Below, one piece after another: positions 50,204-58,710 of a stretch of 64,000 nt of DNA. Positions within the stretch are counted from its first letter, which is position 1, and every line of letters starts with the position of its first letter. The DNA comes from Herbihabitans rhizosphaerae (GTDB lineage Bacteria; Actinomycetota; Actinomycetes; Mycobacteriales; Pseudonocardiaceae), in the NCBI RefSeq assembly GCF_004216555.1, contig NZ_SGWQ01000003.1:234146-298145 (forward strand), in the 5' to 3' direction. The notes under the pieces are model-generated. The model ran no database searches. It was not told where the DNA came from and saw only the letters and a list, made by a program, of their open reading frames with translations. The translations under genes and the position numbers were made by a program.

Positions 50204-51763
50204 GTGATCCCCGAGACCCTCTCCCTGCGCGCCACCTCGCTGAACGCCGAGCGCCGCACGGTCGAGCTGGACGCGCTGGCCTCCGGCGAGGTCGTCGACG
50301 TGCTGGTGGTCGGCGGCGGCGTCACCGGGGCCGGCGTGGCGCTGGACGCGGCGTCGCGCGGCCTGTCGGTCGCCCTGCTCGAGGCACACGACCTGGCGTT
50401 CGGCACCTCGCGCTGGTCCAGCAAGCTGGTGCACGGCGGGCTGCGCTACCTGGCCAAGGGCGATGTCGGCCTCGCGCACGAGAGCGCGGTCGAGCGCGGC
50501 ATCCTGATGACCCGCACCGCGCCGCACCTGACCCGGCCCCTGCCGCAGCTCATTCCCTTGCACGCCACCGTGTCCCGGCGCGACGCCGCGATCACCTTCG
50601 CCGGTCTGGCCGCGGGCGACGGGCTGCGCAGAGCCGCCCGCACGCCGTCGTCGCTGCTGCCCCGCCCGCGCCGGGTATCGGCCCAGGAGGCGACCGCCCT
50701 GGCGCCCGGTCTGCGCCGCGACGACCTGCGCGGCGCACTGCTGTCCTTCGACGGTCAGCTCACCGACGACGCGCGGCTCGTGGTCGCGCTGGCCCGCACC
50801 GCCGCCGGACTCGGCGCGCGGATCATCACCCGGGCGAGGGTCACCCGGCTGGACCAGTCGGGCGCGGAAGTCCACTGTGGACAGACCGGGCGGACGTTCG
50901 AGGTGCGTGCCCGTTCGGTGGTCAACGCCGCCGGGGTGTGGGCCGGCCAACTCGTGGACGCGGCCCGGCTGCGCCCGTCGCGCGGCTCGCACCTGGTGCT
51001 GGACGGCGCGCGGACCGGCCTCACCGGCACCGCGCTGACCGTGCCGATCCCCGGCGAGTTCGGCCGGTTCGCGCTGCTGCTGCCGCAGGACGACGGGCGG
51101 GTCTACCTGGGGCTCACCGACGAGCCGGTGGACGGCGAGATCCCTGACGTGCCAACGGTTCCCGAGTCCGACGTGGACTTCCTGCTGGACATCGCCTCGT
51201 CCGCGCTGGCCACCACGCTCACCCGGGACGACGTGCTCGGCGCGTTCGCCGGACTGCGCCCACTGGTCGAGGGAACCAACGCGCGCAGCGCCGACCTGTC
51301 CCGCCACCACGCCGTACTCACCTCCGGCAGGACGGTGACCGTGGTCGGCGGCAAGCTCACCACGTACCGCAAGATGGCCGCCGACGCGGTGGACGCCGCC
51401 GTGACCGCGGCCGGTCTGCACGCCGGCCCGTCCCGCACCCGCCGGCTGCCACTGGTCGGCGCCACTTCGCGCGCCGAGTTGTCCACAATGGACATACCGG
51501 AGCGGCTGAAAGCCCGGTACGGCACCGAGTCCGGGCGGGTGGCCGCGCTCGGCGAGCTGGATCCGGAACTGGCCGAGCCGGTGTCACCGACCGGCGTGAC
51601 CGCCGCCGAGGTGGTGTGGGCGGTGCGGCACGAGGGCGCGCTGGACGCCAAGGACGTGCTGCACCGCCGCACCAGGATCGGGCTGGTCGACTCAGACGCG
51701 GCGGTCGCCGTCGGGCCGGTCACCCGACTGGTCGACCGTGCCCTCGCCGGACTGCTCGTCTGA
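50204..51763 (+). CDS. glpD: Glycerol-3-phosphate dehydrogenase, FAD-dependent
   Basis: This 519-residue enzyme oxidises sn-glycerol 3-phosphate to dihydroxyacetone phosphate at the membrane, passing electrons to quinone. The FAD-binding motif is VVGGGVTGAGVALDAASRGL. Then SRWSSKLVHGGLRYL, a hallmark of GlpD, and the C-terminal TVVGGKLTTYRKMAADA and WAVRHEGALDAKDVLHRRT are present. The GTG at 50204 follows GGAG four bases after the TetR stop. It forms a group with the TetR gene and the divergent AGPS-like gene, whose substrate would also derive from DHAP. Confidence 0.94.
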   Translation: MIPETLSLRATSLNAERRTVELDALASGEVVDVLVVGGGVTGAGVALDAASRGLSVALLEAHDLAFGTSRWSSKLVHGGLRYLAKGDVGLAHESAVERGILMTRTAPHLTRPLPQLIPLHATVSRRDAAITFAGLAAGDGLRRAARTPSSLLPRPRRVSAQEATALAPGLRRDDLRGALLSFDGQLTDDARLVVALARTAAGLGARIITRARVTRLDQSGAEVHCGQTGRTFEVRARSVVNAAGVWAGQLVDAARLRPSRGSHLVLDGARTGLTGTALTVPIPGEFGRFALLLPQDDGRVYLGLTDEPVDGEIPDVPTVPESDVDFLLDIASSALATTLTRDDVLGAFAGLRPLVEGTNARSADLSRHHAVLTSGRTVTVVGGKLTTYRKMAADAVDAAVTAAGLHAGPSRTRRLPLVGATSRAELSTMDIPERLKARYGTESGRVAALGELDPELAEPVSPTGVTAAEVVWAVRHEGALDAKDVLHRRTRIGLVDSDAAVAVGPVTRLVDRALAGLLV

Positions 51764-51947
51764 AGGCGTGTCCTAACCACGCTGAGGTCGGCAATGAAGG
51801 GGCGAGGGCGACCGCCGCCACGCCGAAGGCGTCTCTCCCAACCACCCACGCAACCCGCAGCCCACCAACCCCGGCAGGTAGCCACCCAAGCAAAACGACC
51901 ACAGGCCTTTCGGCGGAGCCGAACCAGCGGCGGCCTTGCCCTCGATA

Positions 51948-53039
51948 TCAGACGCTGTCTGACTTCTCCACCTCGGCGATCGCGTCAGCGACCTCGTCCG
52001 CGTCGACCGTCGACGGGTCGACGCCGCGCTCCTCGAGTTCGTCGGCCAACTCGCTCGCCCACGCCTCGTCGCCTCGCTTCGACGCGATCACGTCGGCCAC
52101 CGCGCCCGGATCGGCCTTCGGCTCGTCCGAGTTGCCCTCGGTGCTGCCCTCGGTGTCCTGCTTGGCCTTCAACTCCTCCTCGCTGAGCGGGCTCGTCTGA
52201 TCGGTCTTGGCCGCCTTCGACGAGGACTGCTGCGAGGACTGCTGCGAGCCGGTGCTTTCCTGCGAGGTGTTCTGCTGTGAGGTGTTCTGCTGGCCGGAGG
52301 CCTTGCCGCCGATCGTCTCGACCACCTTCTTGATCGCCTCGGTCGAGCCGAGCACTTTCTTGACGATCTCCATGATGCCGCCGAGCGCGCTGCCCAGCTT
52401 GCCCATCTCGCCGAGGATCTTGCCGCCGGCCTGCACCGCGATCTGCACCGACTGCACGATCGCCGTCACCAGGCTCATGCCGCCGGTCGCCCACGCCGAG
52501 GCGATGCCCTGCGTCATGATCGGCACGATCTTGACCGTCGCGTCGTTGATCGTCTGCAGCACGGTCGTGCGCGTCTCCGCGAGTGCCTTGCCGCCGCTGT
52601 CCACCGCCTGCGCCATGCCGGTACCCGCCTCGGCCAGGCCCATCAGCGCGCTGGCCTGGTTGCCGCTGGTCTCCCGGTAGGCGTCGGCCGTGCCGCCCTG
52701 CCAGTTCGCGGTGTCCGAGGTGGCCCGGGACTGGTAGTCCTCGGCGGACTGGGTGAGCTGCGTGCTGGAGTCCGACCAGGCCGACGAGCTGGACGTGATC
52801 GCCTCGGGGTTGCCCTGCAGCGCGTTGAACGGCTCGGCGAGGAACCCGATCTGCTCGACCAGGAAGCCGAACCCGGCCTGCGCGACCACGGTGAGCGGGT
52901 CGGCGGCCAGCCCCACGATGTCCAACCCGACGTCCAGGCCACCCATACCGGCCTGCGTCCAGTCGCCGTTGCGGATGCCGTCGGTCGCGGTCCGCATGTC
53001 GGCGAGCAGATCGGCGGCCGACTGCTCCTTGGTGGTCAT
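51948..53039 (-). CDS. WXG-like type VII secretion substrate with low-complexity tail
   Basis: This is a 363-residue protein. The helical N-terminal two thirds contain W113-Q-G115 (SDTANWQGGTADAYRE) between two helices, the W-x-G turn of type VII substrates, and hydrophobic Gly/Ala-rich helices around residues 165-225. A Gln/Ser/Thr-rich linker (about 255-285) and an acidic C-terminal domain (ASELADELEERGVDPSTVDA) follow. No toxin domain is recognised in the C-terminus. The ATG at 53039 overlaps the preceding stop. It is the last gene of a three-gene module with a YbaB-like and an EspC-like protein. Confidence 0.72.
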   Translation of the reverse strand: MTTKEQSAADLLADMRTATDGIRNGDWTQAGMGGLDVGLDIVGLAADPLTVVAQAGFGFLVEQIGFLAEPFNALQGNPEAITSSSSAWSDSSTQLTQSAEDYQSRATSDTANWQGGTADAYRETSGNQASALMGLAEAGTGMAQAVDSGGKALAETRTTVLQTINDATVKIVPIMTQGIASAWATGGMSLVTAIVQSVQIAVQAGGKILGEMGKLGSALGGIMEIVKKVLGSTEAIKKVVETIGGKASGQQNTSQQNTSQESTGSQQSSQQSSSKAAKTDQTSPLSEEELKAKQDTEGSTEGNSDEPKADPGAVADVIASKRGDEAWASELADELEERGVDPSTVDADEVADAIAEVEKSDSV

Positions 53040-53362
53040 GCCCTCGTCCCCTCGTCGTTCATGGTCTGCCCGAACACGGTCGAGTGACGCTCGTCGGTCC
53101 TGGCGTAGGTGTCAGCCACATTGATCAAGCCGGTGGTCACACCGTCGAGTGAGGTCGCCCCGCGCGCGATCACGTCGGCGACCGCACCGGACGCCTGGCC
53201 CATCGCCATCGCGAAGAACTCGCCGAACAATCCGAACGCGCCGGTCGTCACCGGCACCGCGGTCAACGCCGCCGCGTCCACCCCGCGCGCCACCGACGAG
53301 ACCACCGACGAGTGCCGCAGCACCTCGTCGACCCCGACGTCGAATCCCTGCGTTCCGTCCAT
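53036..53362 (-). CDS. EspC-like small type VII secretion-associated protein
   Basis: This is a 108-residue helical protein. GFDVGVDEVLRHSSVVSSVA near the N-terminus fits the EspC-like pattern (G-F-x-V-x-x-x-x-L), and the second half is a Gly/Ala-rich amphipathic helix (ASGAVADVIARGATSLDGVT). AGAAGGA precedes the ATG. It probably pairs with the W-x-G protein encoded next, as in other ESX substrate pairs (inference). Confidence 0.65.
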   Translation of the reverse strand: MDGTQGFDVGVDEVLRHSSVVSSVARGVDAAALTAVPVTTGAFGLFGEFFAMAMGQASGAVADVIARGATSLDGVTTGLINVADTYARTDERHSTVFGQTMNDEGTRA

Positions 53363-53378
53363 GAGAGAAATCCTTCTG

Positions 53379-53819
53379 TCACTTGATGATCGTTGGCGGG
53401 TTCTCGAAGTACTCGTCGTCCGAGGCGCGCCGGCGCGCGCGTGCCGGCGCGGCGGCGACCGGCTCCTCCGGCTCGGCCGGCCGGTGCTCGGTGAGGTGCT
53501 TCTCGATCACGTCGAGCGTCGGCGAGTCACCGACGAACTCCCGCATCACGGCGACCACCCGGTTCGCGGCGTCACGCTGCGCTTCCCTGGTCGCCTTCAT
53601 GATCAGTTGCGCGAGGTGCTCCGGCGGATAGTCGCGACTGCCCGCCCGCAGCACCAGGTCGACCGTCGCGCCGCTGGCGTTCACCCGCACGGTCACCTGG
53701 CCGTCCGCCGCGCTGCCGACGCCACCGACGTCCCGCAACGCCGCGTCGGCCCGCTCCGCGTCGGCCGCGGCCTGCTTGAGCTTGTCGTCGTACTGGGTGA
53801 GCCACTGCTCAGGGTTCAT
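53379..53819 (-). CDS. YbaB/EbfC-family protein
   Basis: This is a 146-residue protein. Residues about 5-100 match the YbaB/EbfC fold: a first helix QYDDKLKQAAADAERADAAL, three strands in GQVTVRVNASGATVDLVLRA, and a second helix PPEHLAQLIMKATREAQRDA. The C-terminal 45 residues are polar. Classical YbaB is a 100-residue nucleoid-associated dimer next to recR; here it heads an ESX-type module instead, a context common in actinomycetes. It may bind DNA or act as an adaptor; unknown. The ATG at 53819 is preferred to a longer start at 53849. Confidence 0.8.
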   Translation of the reverse strand: MNPEQWLTQYDDKLKQAAADAERADAALRDVGGVGSAADGQVTVRVNASGATVDLVLRAGSRDYPPEHLAQLIMKATREAQRDAANRVVAVMREFVGDSPTLDVIEKHLTEHRPAEPEEPVAAAPARARRRASDDEYFENPPTIIK

Positions 53820-53977
53820 CTCGTGCTCTCTGTCGATCGTCGGCTTCACTCGTGAACACTACTGTTCCTTAAACGCGCGGGCGAGGGGTGCGGTTCCACG
53901 AAATTCACCGGCCTGGATACTGCACGTGGCGAGCGCCCCAGACGCGAACACAGACGCGACCGAGGGAAGGGATCACC

Positions 53978-54877
53978 GTGCCCGACGCGGTGCTGGAGAT
54001 CGATCACGTGTCGAAGCGCTACGGCGACGTCGTGGCCCTGCGTGACATGACCTTCGACGTGAGAGCGGGCGAGCTGTTCGGATTCGTGGGCAGCAACGGC
54101 GCCGGCAAGACGACCACCATGCGAATCGCGCTCGGCGTGCTCGCCGCCGACTCCGGCGAGGTGCGCTTCTCCGGCCGGCCGATCACCTTCGACAACCGCC
54201 GCCGGATCGGTTACCTCCCAGAGGAACGCGGCCTCTACCCGAAGATGAAGGTACTCGACCAGCTCGTCTACCTGGCCGAGCTGCACGGGTTGCCGACCAA
54301 CTCGGCGCACCGGGCGGCGGAGAACTGGATCGCCCGGCTCGGGTTGCGCGACCGGCGCGGCGACGAGGTGCAGAAGCTCAGCCTCGGCAACCAGCAGCGC
54401 GTGCAACTCGCCGCCGCGTTGGTGCACGAGCCCGCGGTGCTGATCCTGGACGAGCCGTTCTCCGGGCTGGACCCGGTCGCGGTGGACGTGATGAGCGCGG
54501 TACTGCGCGAGCAGGCCGCTGCCGGCGTTCCGGTGCTGTTCTCCAGCCACCAGCTCGATCTCGTCGAGCGGCTGTGCGACCGCGTCGGGATCGTCCGAAG
54601 TGGACAGATGGTGGCCTGCGGCACGGTCGCGGAACTCCGTACCGGCGGCGACGCCCAACTCGTCGTGGAGGCGCCGAACGCACCGCCGGGCTGGGCCGAC
54701 TCGCTGCCCGGGGTCACCGTGGACGCCGTGCACAACGGGCAGACGACACTGCGGCTGGCACCGGGCACGGACGACCAGACCGTGCTCACCGCGGCGCTGG
54801 CCACCGGCCCGGTGCGCGAGTTCCGCCGGCACGCGCCGTCGCTCACCGAGCTGTTCCGGAACGTGGTGAGCTCATGA
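53978..54877 (+). CDS. ABC transporter ATP-binding protein (Nat-type)
   Basis: This 299-residue ATPase has Walker A GSNGAGKTTTMRIALG, Q-loop region YLPEERGLYPKMKV, signature LSLGNQQRVQLAAALV (variant of LSGGQ), Walker B VLILDEPFSGLDP and the H-loop in LFSSHQLDLVERLCD. A C-terminal domain of about 85 residues follows. The E-R-G-L-Y-P feature is typical of NatA/DUF4162-type drug or sodium exporters. The GTG at 53978 follows GAGGGAAGG. The stop overlaps the permease start by four bases. It energises export by the next gene product; substrate unknown. Confidence 0.94.
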   Translation: MPDAVLEIDHVSKRYGDVVALRDMTFDVRAGELFGFVGSNGAGKTTTMRIALGVLAADSGEVRFSGRPITFDNRRRIGYLPEERGLYPKMKVLDQLVYLAELHGLPTNSAHRAAENWIARLGLRDRRGDEVQKLSLGNQQRVQLAAALVHEPAVLILDEPFSGLDPVAVDVMSAVLREQAAAGVPVLFSSHQLDLVERLCDRVGIVRSGQMVACGTVAELRTGGDAQLVVEAPNAPPGWADSLPGVTVDAVHNGQTTLRLAPGTDDQTVLTAALATGPVREFRRHAPSLTELFRNVVSS

Positions 54878-56058
54878 CCCCCACACGGACGGTGTTCCTG
54901 GTCGCGCGGCGCGAGCTGAACACGCGGCTGCGCACCCGGTCCTTCGCGATCGGGACGGTCGTGACGATCCTGGTGCTCGCCGGGTACCTGCTGCTGCAGG
55001 CGTCGCTGGCCGAGGACGCCGACCGCAGCAAGGTCGGCCTGTCCGGGCAGGCGACCGGGCTGGCCGCGCCGCTCACCGCGACGGCCAAGCAGCTCGGCCA
55101 CACCGTCGAGGTGTCCGACGTGAAGGACCCGTCCGAGGGCGAGCGCATGGTGCGCGACGGCGACCTGGACGCGTTCGTCAGCGGCACGGCCGACCGGCTG
55201 CGCGTGACCGTGCGGTCGGAGTTGGACGAGAACCTGCACAAGGCGATGAACGCGCTCGCGCAGCAGCAGGTGCTCGAGGCACAGTTGCTGGCCGCCGAGG
55301 TGCCGAACACGCGCGAGATCCTGGAGAACGCGGCGCGCGCGCATGTTCAGGTGGACACCCTGGAGCGGGTCGATCCACAGAAGGACCAGCGGCTCGCGGT
55401 GGCGCTGGTGCTGATCGTGCTGCTCTATATGTCGCTGCTGCTGTACGGGACGATGGTGGCGCAGGGCGTCGTGGAGGAGAAGGCGAGCCGGGTCGTGGAG
55501 ATCCTGCTCGCGACCGTGCGGCCGTGGCAGTTGTTGCTCGGCAAGGTGATCGGCCTGGGGATCGTGGGGCTGATCCAGTTCACGCTGATCGGTGTCACCG
55601 GCCTCGCCGTGGCGCTGGCGACGGACGTACTGACGATCGACGGCGCCGCGACGGGCGCGCTCGTCTGGGGGCTGATCTGGTACGTCCTCGGGTACTTCCT
55701 GTTCGCCACCGTGTTCGCGTCGGTCGGCTCGCTGGTGTCGCGCCAGGAGGACGCGCAGTCGGTGCTCACCCCGATCACCCTCGTCGTGGCGGTGGCGTTC
55801 GTGCTCGGCCTGAGCCTGCTGACCAGATCGGCGGACGACGGTGTCACGGTCGTGCTGTCCTTGGTGCCGCCGTTCAGCCCGATCCTGATGCCCGGGCGGA
55901 TCGCGCTCGGTGTGGCGTCCGGCTGGGAGATCGCCCTGTCGGTGATCTTGACCGTGACCGCGATCGCCGCGCTGACCTGGCTCGGCGGGCGGGTCTACCG
56001 GAACGCCGTCCTGCGCACCGGCAGCCGCGTCCGCCTCCGCGACGCCCTGGGCGTGTGA
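54874..56058 (+). CDS. ABC-2 type transporter permease (NatB-like)
   Basis: This is a 394-residue permease. One N-terminal helix (about 25-43) is followed by a large extracytoplasmic domain (about 45-175), then five or six helices. The signature VVEEKASRVVEILLATVRPW is diagnostic of ABC-2/NatB-type permeases, followed by LLGKVIGLGIVGLIQFTLIG. The ATG overlaps the ATPase stop (ATGA). Together the two genes form a complete two-component exporter. Confidence 0.93.
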   Translation: MTPTRTVFLVARRELNTRLRTRSFAIGTVVTILVLAGYLLLQASLAEDADRSKVGLSGQATGLAAPLTATAKQLGHTVEVSDVKDPSEGERMVRDGDLDAFVSGTADRLRVTVRSELDENLHKAMNALAQQQVLEAQLLAAEVPNTREILENAARAHVQVDTLERVDPQKDQRLAVALVLIVLLYMSLLLYGTMVAQGVVEEKASRVVEILLATVRPWQLLLGKVIGLGIVGLIQFTLIGVTGLAVALATDVLTIDGAATGALVWGLIWYVLGYFLFATVFASVGSLVSRQEDAQSVLTPITLVVAVAFVLGLSLLTRSADDGVTVVLSLVPPFSPILMPGRIALGVASGWEIALSVILTVTAIAALTWLGGRVYRNAVLRTGSRVRLRDALGV

Positions 56059-56063
56059 TCCCC

Positions 56064-56378
56064 TCACTCGCGCCGTTCAGCCGCGCGAAGGCGGCGCAAC
56101 AGCGCGACGTACTCGCCGTCCGGGTTCTTGATCAACCCGTGCACCGTGCTGAACACTCGGCACGGCCACTCGCCGCCGCACGCCCAGCAGGTAGCGTCGC
56201 GCAGCGTGCCGTGCTCGGCCACGAGCCCGCGCAGCACCAGCACGGCCGACCGCACCGCGCCGGCGAGCAGCGGGTCGGTGGAACCGCCCGCGACGAATTC
56301 CATTTCGTCGAGATGGCCGTAGATGTCGGCGCAGAGAAGTACGACCGCGTCGTCCGCCACTGACGGTGTCTTGCTCAT
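56064..56378 (-). CDS. Small Cys-containing hypothetical protein
   Basis: This 104-residue protein is mostly helical, with C-W-A-C-G-G-E-W-P-C near residue 66-75, a compact cluster that could bind a metal. A strong ribosome-binding site (GGGAGGAAAG) precedes the ATG at 56378, confirming it is translated. It is divergent from the XRE/DUF5753 regulator, 74 bp away, and probably under its control. I recognise no family. Confidence 0.7.
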   Translation of the reverse strand: MSKTPSVADDAVVLLCADIYGHLDEMEFVAGGSTDPLLAGAVRSAVLVLRGLVAEHGTLRDATCWACGGEWPCRVFSTVHGLIKNPDGEYVALLRRLRAAERRE

Positions 56379-56452
56379 CTTTCCTCCCAAAGGTGAATCT
56401 TTCCGATCCGTATGAAATGCCTTGCGGAAGGGACAAGCAATACGGTTGAGGA

Positions 56453-57319
56453 ATGCGAGATCGGGAGCCGACGGTACGCAGACGGGAACTGGGCGACGCA
56501 CTGCGCCAGGCGATGGAGCGAGCCGGACTGACCGGCGCGGACATGGCGAGACGGTTGGGCTGCTCACAGACGTGGGTGTCGCGGCTGCTGTCCGGCAAGC
56601 GGGGCAGCACCGAGAACGACGTGACGGCGTTCGCGACCATCTGCGGCGTGAACGGCAAGGAGCTGGCGCGGCTGCAGGGCCTCGCGCGCGAGCAGACCCA
56701 GGTCGGATGGTTGCAGCAGCACGGATCCCGCCTCCCCAAACAGGTCCGCACACTCATCGACCACGAGGATCACTCGCGGGAGATCAGCCAGTTCGGGTTC
56801 ACGCTGGTGCCCGGTCTGCTGCAAACCGGCGACTACGCGCGGACCGTGATCAGTGAGAACGTCAACGTGCCAGCCGACGAGGTAGACGACCGCGTGTCGG
56901 CAAGACTGGCGCGGCAGGCGTTGTTCAGCCGGTATCGGCGACCGACGTTCGCGTTCTTTCTGCACGAGTTCGCGCTGCGCCTGCCGGTCGGCGATGCCCA
57001 GACGATGGCTGATCAACTCGAGCATCTCCTACGCATGTCCGCGCGCACTTACCTGACCATTCGTGTTGTCCCCACGGCAATAGGAGCGCACGCCGGGATG
57101 TCCGGACCGTTCACGCTTCTCGACGTCATCGATTTCAAGCAGGTGGTGTACCTCGACAGCGAGACCTCCAACGTATTCCTGGAAGAACCCGTCGAGATCG
57201 CCGCGTATCGGAACATCCTCGCCGCCCTGGATCGCACCGCCCTGGATGAGGAACAATCGAGGACGATGGTTGCCACCGTGGCAAGGACCCAGTACGCGGA
57301 TCGAGAGGTGCCCCAATGA
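56453..57319 (+). CDS. XRE-family regulator with DUF5753 domain
   Basis: This is a 288-residue regulator. The N-terminal HTH_31-type domain (about 10-75) contains MERAGLTGADMARRLGCSQT and WVSRLLSGKRGSTENDVTAF. The DUF5753 domain follows (about 95-275): SQFGFTLVPGLLQTGDYART, RLARQALFSRYRRPTFAFFL, VVPTAIGAHAGMSGPFTLLD, and VFLEEPVEIAAYRNILAALD. Such regulators are usually paired with a DUF397 protein, as in the WhiJ-type systems of Streptomyces that affect development. The stop overlaps the DUF397 gene (ATGA), and a divergent small gene lies upstream. Confidence 0.94.
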   Translation: MRDREPTVRRRELGDALRQAMERAGLTGADMARRLGCSQTWVSRLLSGKRGSTENDVTAFATICGVNGKELARLQGLAREQTQVGWLQQHGSRLPKQVRTLIDHEDHSREISQFGFTLVPGLLQTGDYARTVISENVNVPADEVDDRVSARLARQALFSRYRRPTFAFFLHEFALRLPVGDAQTMADQLEHLLRMSARTYLTIRVVPTAIGAHAGMSGPFTLLDVIDFKQVVYLDSETSNVFLEEPVEIAAYRNILAALDRTALDEEQSRTMVATVARTQYADREVPQ

Positions 57320-57507
57320 TCGCGCCCGAGCCGGCCAGCCTGGTCTGGCACAAGAGCAGCTTCAGCGGCAACGGCGGCGACTGCGTCGAGGTGGCCCACG
57401 CCGGCGAAGGTGTCGCCATCCGGGACTCCAAGAACCCCGACGGCCTGATCCTCGCGGTGCCGTCACACGCCTGGCACCCCCTGGTCGCGAACACTTTTCA
57501 GACCTGA
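57316..57507 (+). CDS. DUF397 protein
   Basis: This 63-residue protein has the DUF397 motifs: LVWHKSSFSGNGGDCVEVA, then VAIRDSKNPDGLILAVPSHAW. It is translationally coupled to the XRE/DUF5753 gene. In characterised pairs such small proteins modulate the activity of the regulator, in a manner likened to antitoxin-toxin partners; that role here is inference from the family. Confidence 0.95.
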   Translation: MIAPEPASLVWHKSSFSGNGGDCVEVAHAGEGVAIRDSKNPDGLILAVPSHAWHPLVANTFQT

Positions 57508-57639
57508 CGCCTACTCCGATCGGGTGCTCCCCACGAACCCACCTTGTCCCTGCCGCAAGTTTGCTAACCTCGCAACCAGGGATACGGCTCGTTACTCTCC
57601 GCACACGAGCCCACGGCGGCAACGAGGGGGACAACAAGC

Positions 57640-58101
57640 ATGGCCGAAGAAGGCGACCCGGGATCCGACTCCCGCGCGTTCAACGCAGCACCCGTCGGCA
57701 ACATCAGCGGCTACATCGGTCAGATGGAGCAGGTCCTCGCCGCTCCGATGCCCCAAGCCATCAAGGTCGACCCGCAACAGATCCTCAATGTCGGCTCAGC
57801 GATCGCCCGCGAAGTAAAGAACCTTGAGGCCGCGCTCAGGCGCAACCGCGACTCGCTCCACGTCGCCCCTGCCGGCAACGACGACACCAGCAAGGCCGTG
57901 GCCAGGGCTTGGACGAGGCTGCTGGCGAGCCCGGCGAATCCGGAGTCAGTGGCGAGCCGGGTGCAGCTGTACATCGACAATCTCAGGGCTGTGTGCACGC
58001 AGTTGGAAGCTGCCGCCCGACAGTACAAGTACACGGAAGAAGCCATCGCCGCCGCGTTCCGCCCAACCGATCAAGGACAGGGTCGCCCATCCCATGCGTA
58101 A
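57640..58101 (+). CDS. Helical hypothetical protein, first gene of an ESX-type module
   Basis: This is a 153-residue protein, predominantly helical after residue 45 (ILNVGSAIAREVKNLEAALR, VASRVQLYIDNLRAVCTQLE). No W-x-G motif is seen; the helix pair resembles EspC/PE-like partners of PPE proteins. A good ribosome-binding site (CGAGGGGGAC) precedes the ATG. A possible promoter lies upstream (TTGTCC at 57544 and TAACCT at 57565). The stop overlaps the DUF3558 gene by 8 bp. The following PPE-like and EspG genes support an ESX role. Confidence 0.65.
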   Translation: MAEEGDPGSDSRAFNAAPVGNISGYIGQMEQVLAAPMPQAIKVDPQQILNVGSAIAREVKNLEAALRRNRDSLHVAPAGNDDTSKAVARAWTRLLASPANPESVASRVQLYIDNLRAVCTQLEAAARQYKYTEEAIAAAFRPTDQGQGRPSHA

Positions 58102-58702
58102 ACGCATCGTCTCCAGCATCGTCGCCATCTGCGCGGCGGGTCTCGCGGCGGGCTGTGATTCGACAACCGGCAATGCCAGCCCGGCCACGACATCGGAGAC
58201 CGCTCCTCAGACGGCGAGTAAGTCCACCTCGGCCACACCAACCGTGCCGCCACGGCCGAAGGACCTGCGCGTCGACGGCATCGACCCATGCCAACTCATC
58301 CCGCGACAGAACTGGACTGAGCTGAGGCTCGATGAGGCGCGACCGGCTGGAAATGCCTCCTTCTATAAGGTTCCCGTCTGCAGCTACAGCGGTGCCACAC
58401 CACCTATCTATCAGGGATTCGGGGTTAGCGCACCCGTGACCGAGGGCATCGAAGTGTGGCTGGCCGGCAAGAAGAACTCTGCCATTCGCCCGATCACCGT
58501 CGCCGGCTACGGCGCGGTCGAGGCGATCCGAGATGGTGCCGAGGAAGCCGAGTGTGCCGTCATCGTGGACGTCGCACCCGGCCAGATCCTGTGGGTAGAC
58601 ACGGGTGTTGGCTATCGAAAACTGACACAAGAGCAACTGTGCAGGTCTGTGACACGTGTGGCTGAGATAGCGGTTCAAACGTTGAAATCTCTGCGTGGAT
58701 AG
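58094..58702 (+). CDS. DUF3558-type lipoprotein
   Basis: This is a 202-residue exported lipoprotein. The signal peptide ends in a lipobox (CAAGLAAGCDS), then a Thr/Ser/Pro-rich linker, then the DUF3558 core: GIDPCQLIPRQNWTELRL, VPVCSYSG, and AECAVIVDVAPGQILWVDTG. The conserved cysteines suggest one or two disulfides. Its position between ESX-associated genes is shared by many such genes in related organisms. The function of the family is unknown. Confidence 0.85.
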   Translation: MRKRIVSSIVAICAAGLAAGCDSTTGNASPATTSETAPQTASKSTSATPTVPPRPKDLRVDGIDPCQLIPRQNWTELRLDEARPAGNASFYKVPVCSYSGATPPIYQGFGVSAPVTEGIEVWLAGKKNSAIRPITVAGYGAVEAIRDGAEEAECAVIVDVAPGQILWVDTGVGYRKLTQEQLCRSVTRVAEIAVQTLKSLRG

Positions 58703-58710
58703 GGGGAACA

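Noticed and set aside
51948-53039. W-x-G protein considered as a polymorphic toxin with C-terminal toxin domain
   Set aside because: The C-terminus is low-complexity and acidic with no toxin motif, and no immunity-type gene follows.
54268-56067. Minus-strand open frame of 599 codons opposite the ABC exporter
   Set aside because: Translation is His/Arg/Gln-rich without any domain, while the plus strand has clear Walker and ABC-2 motifs.
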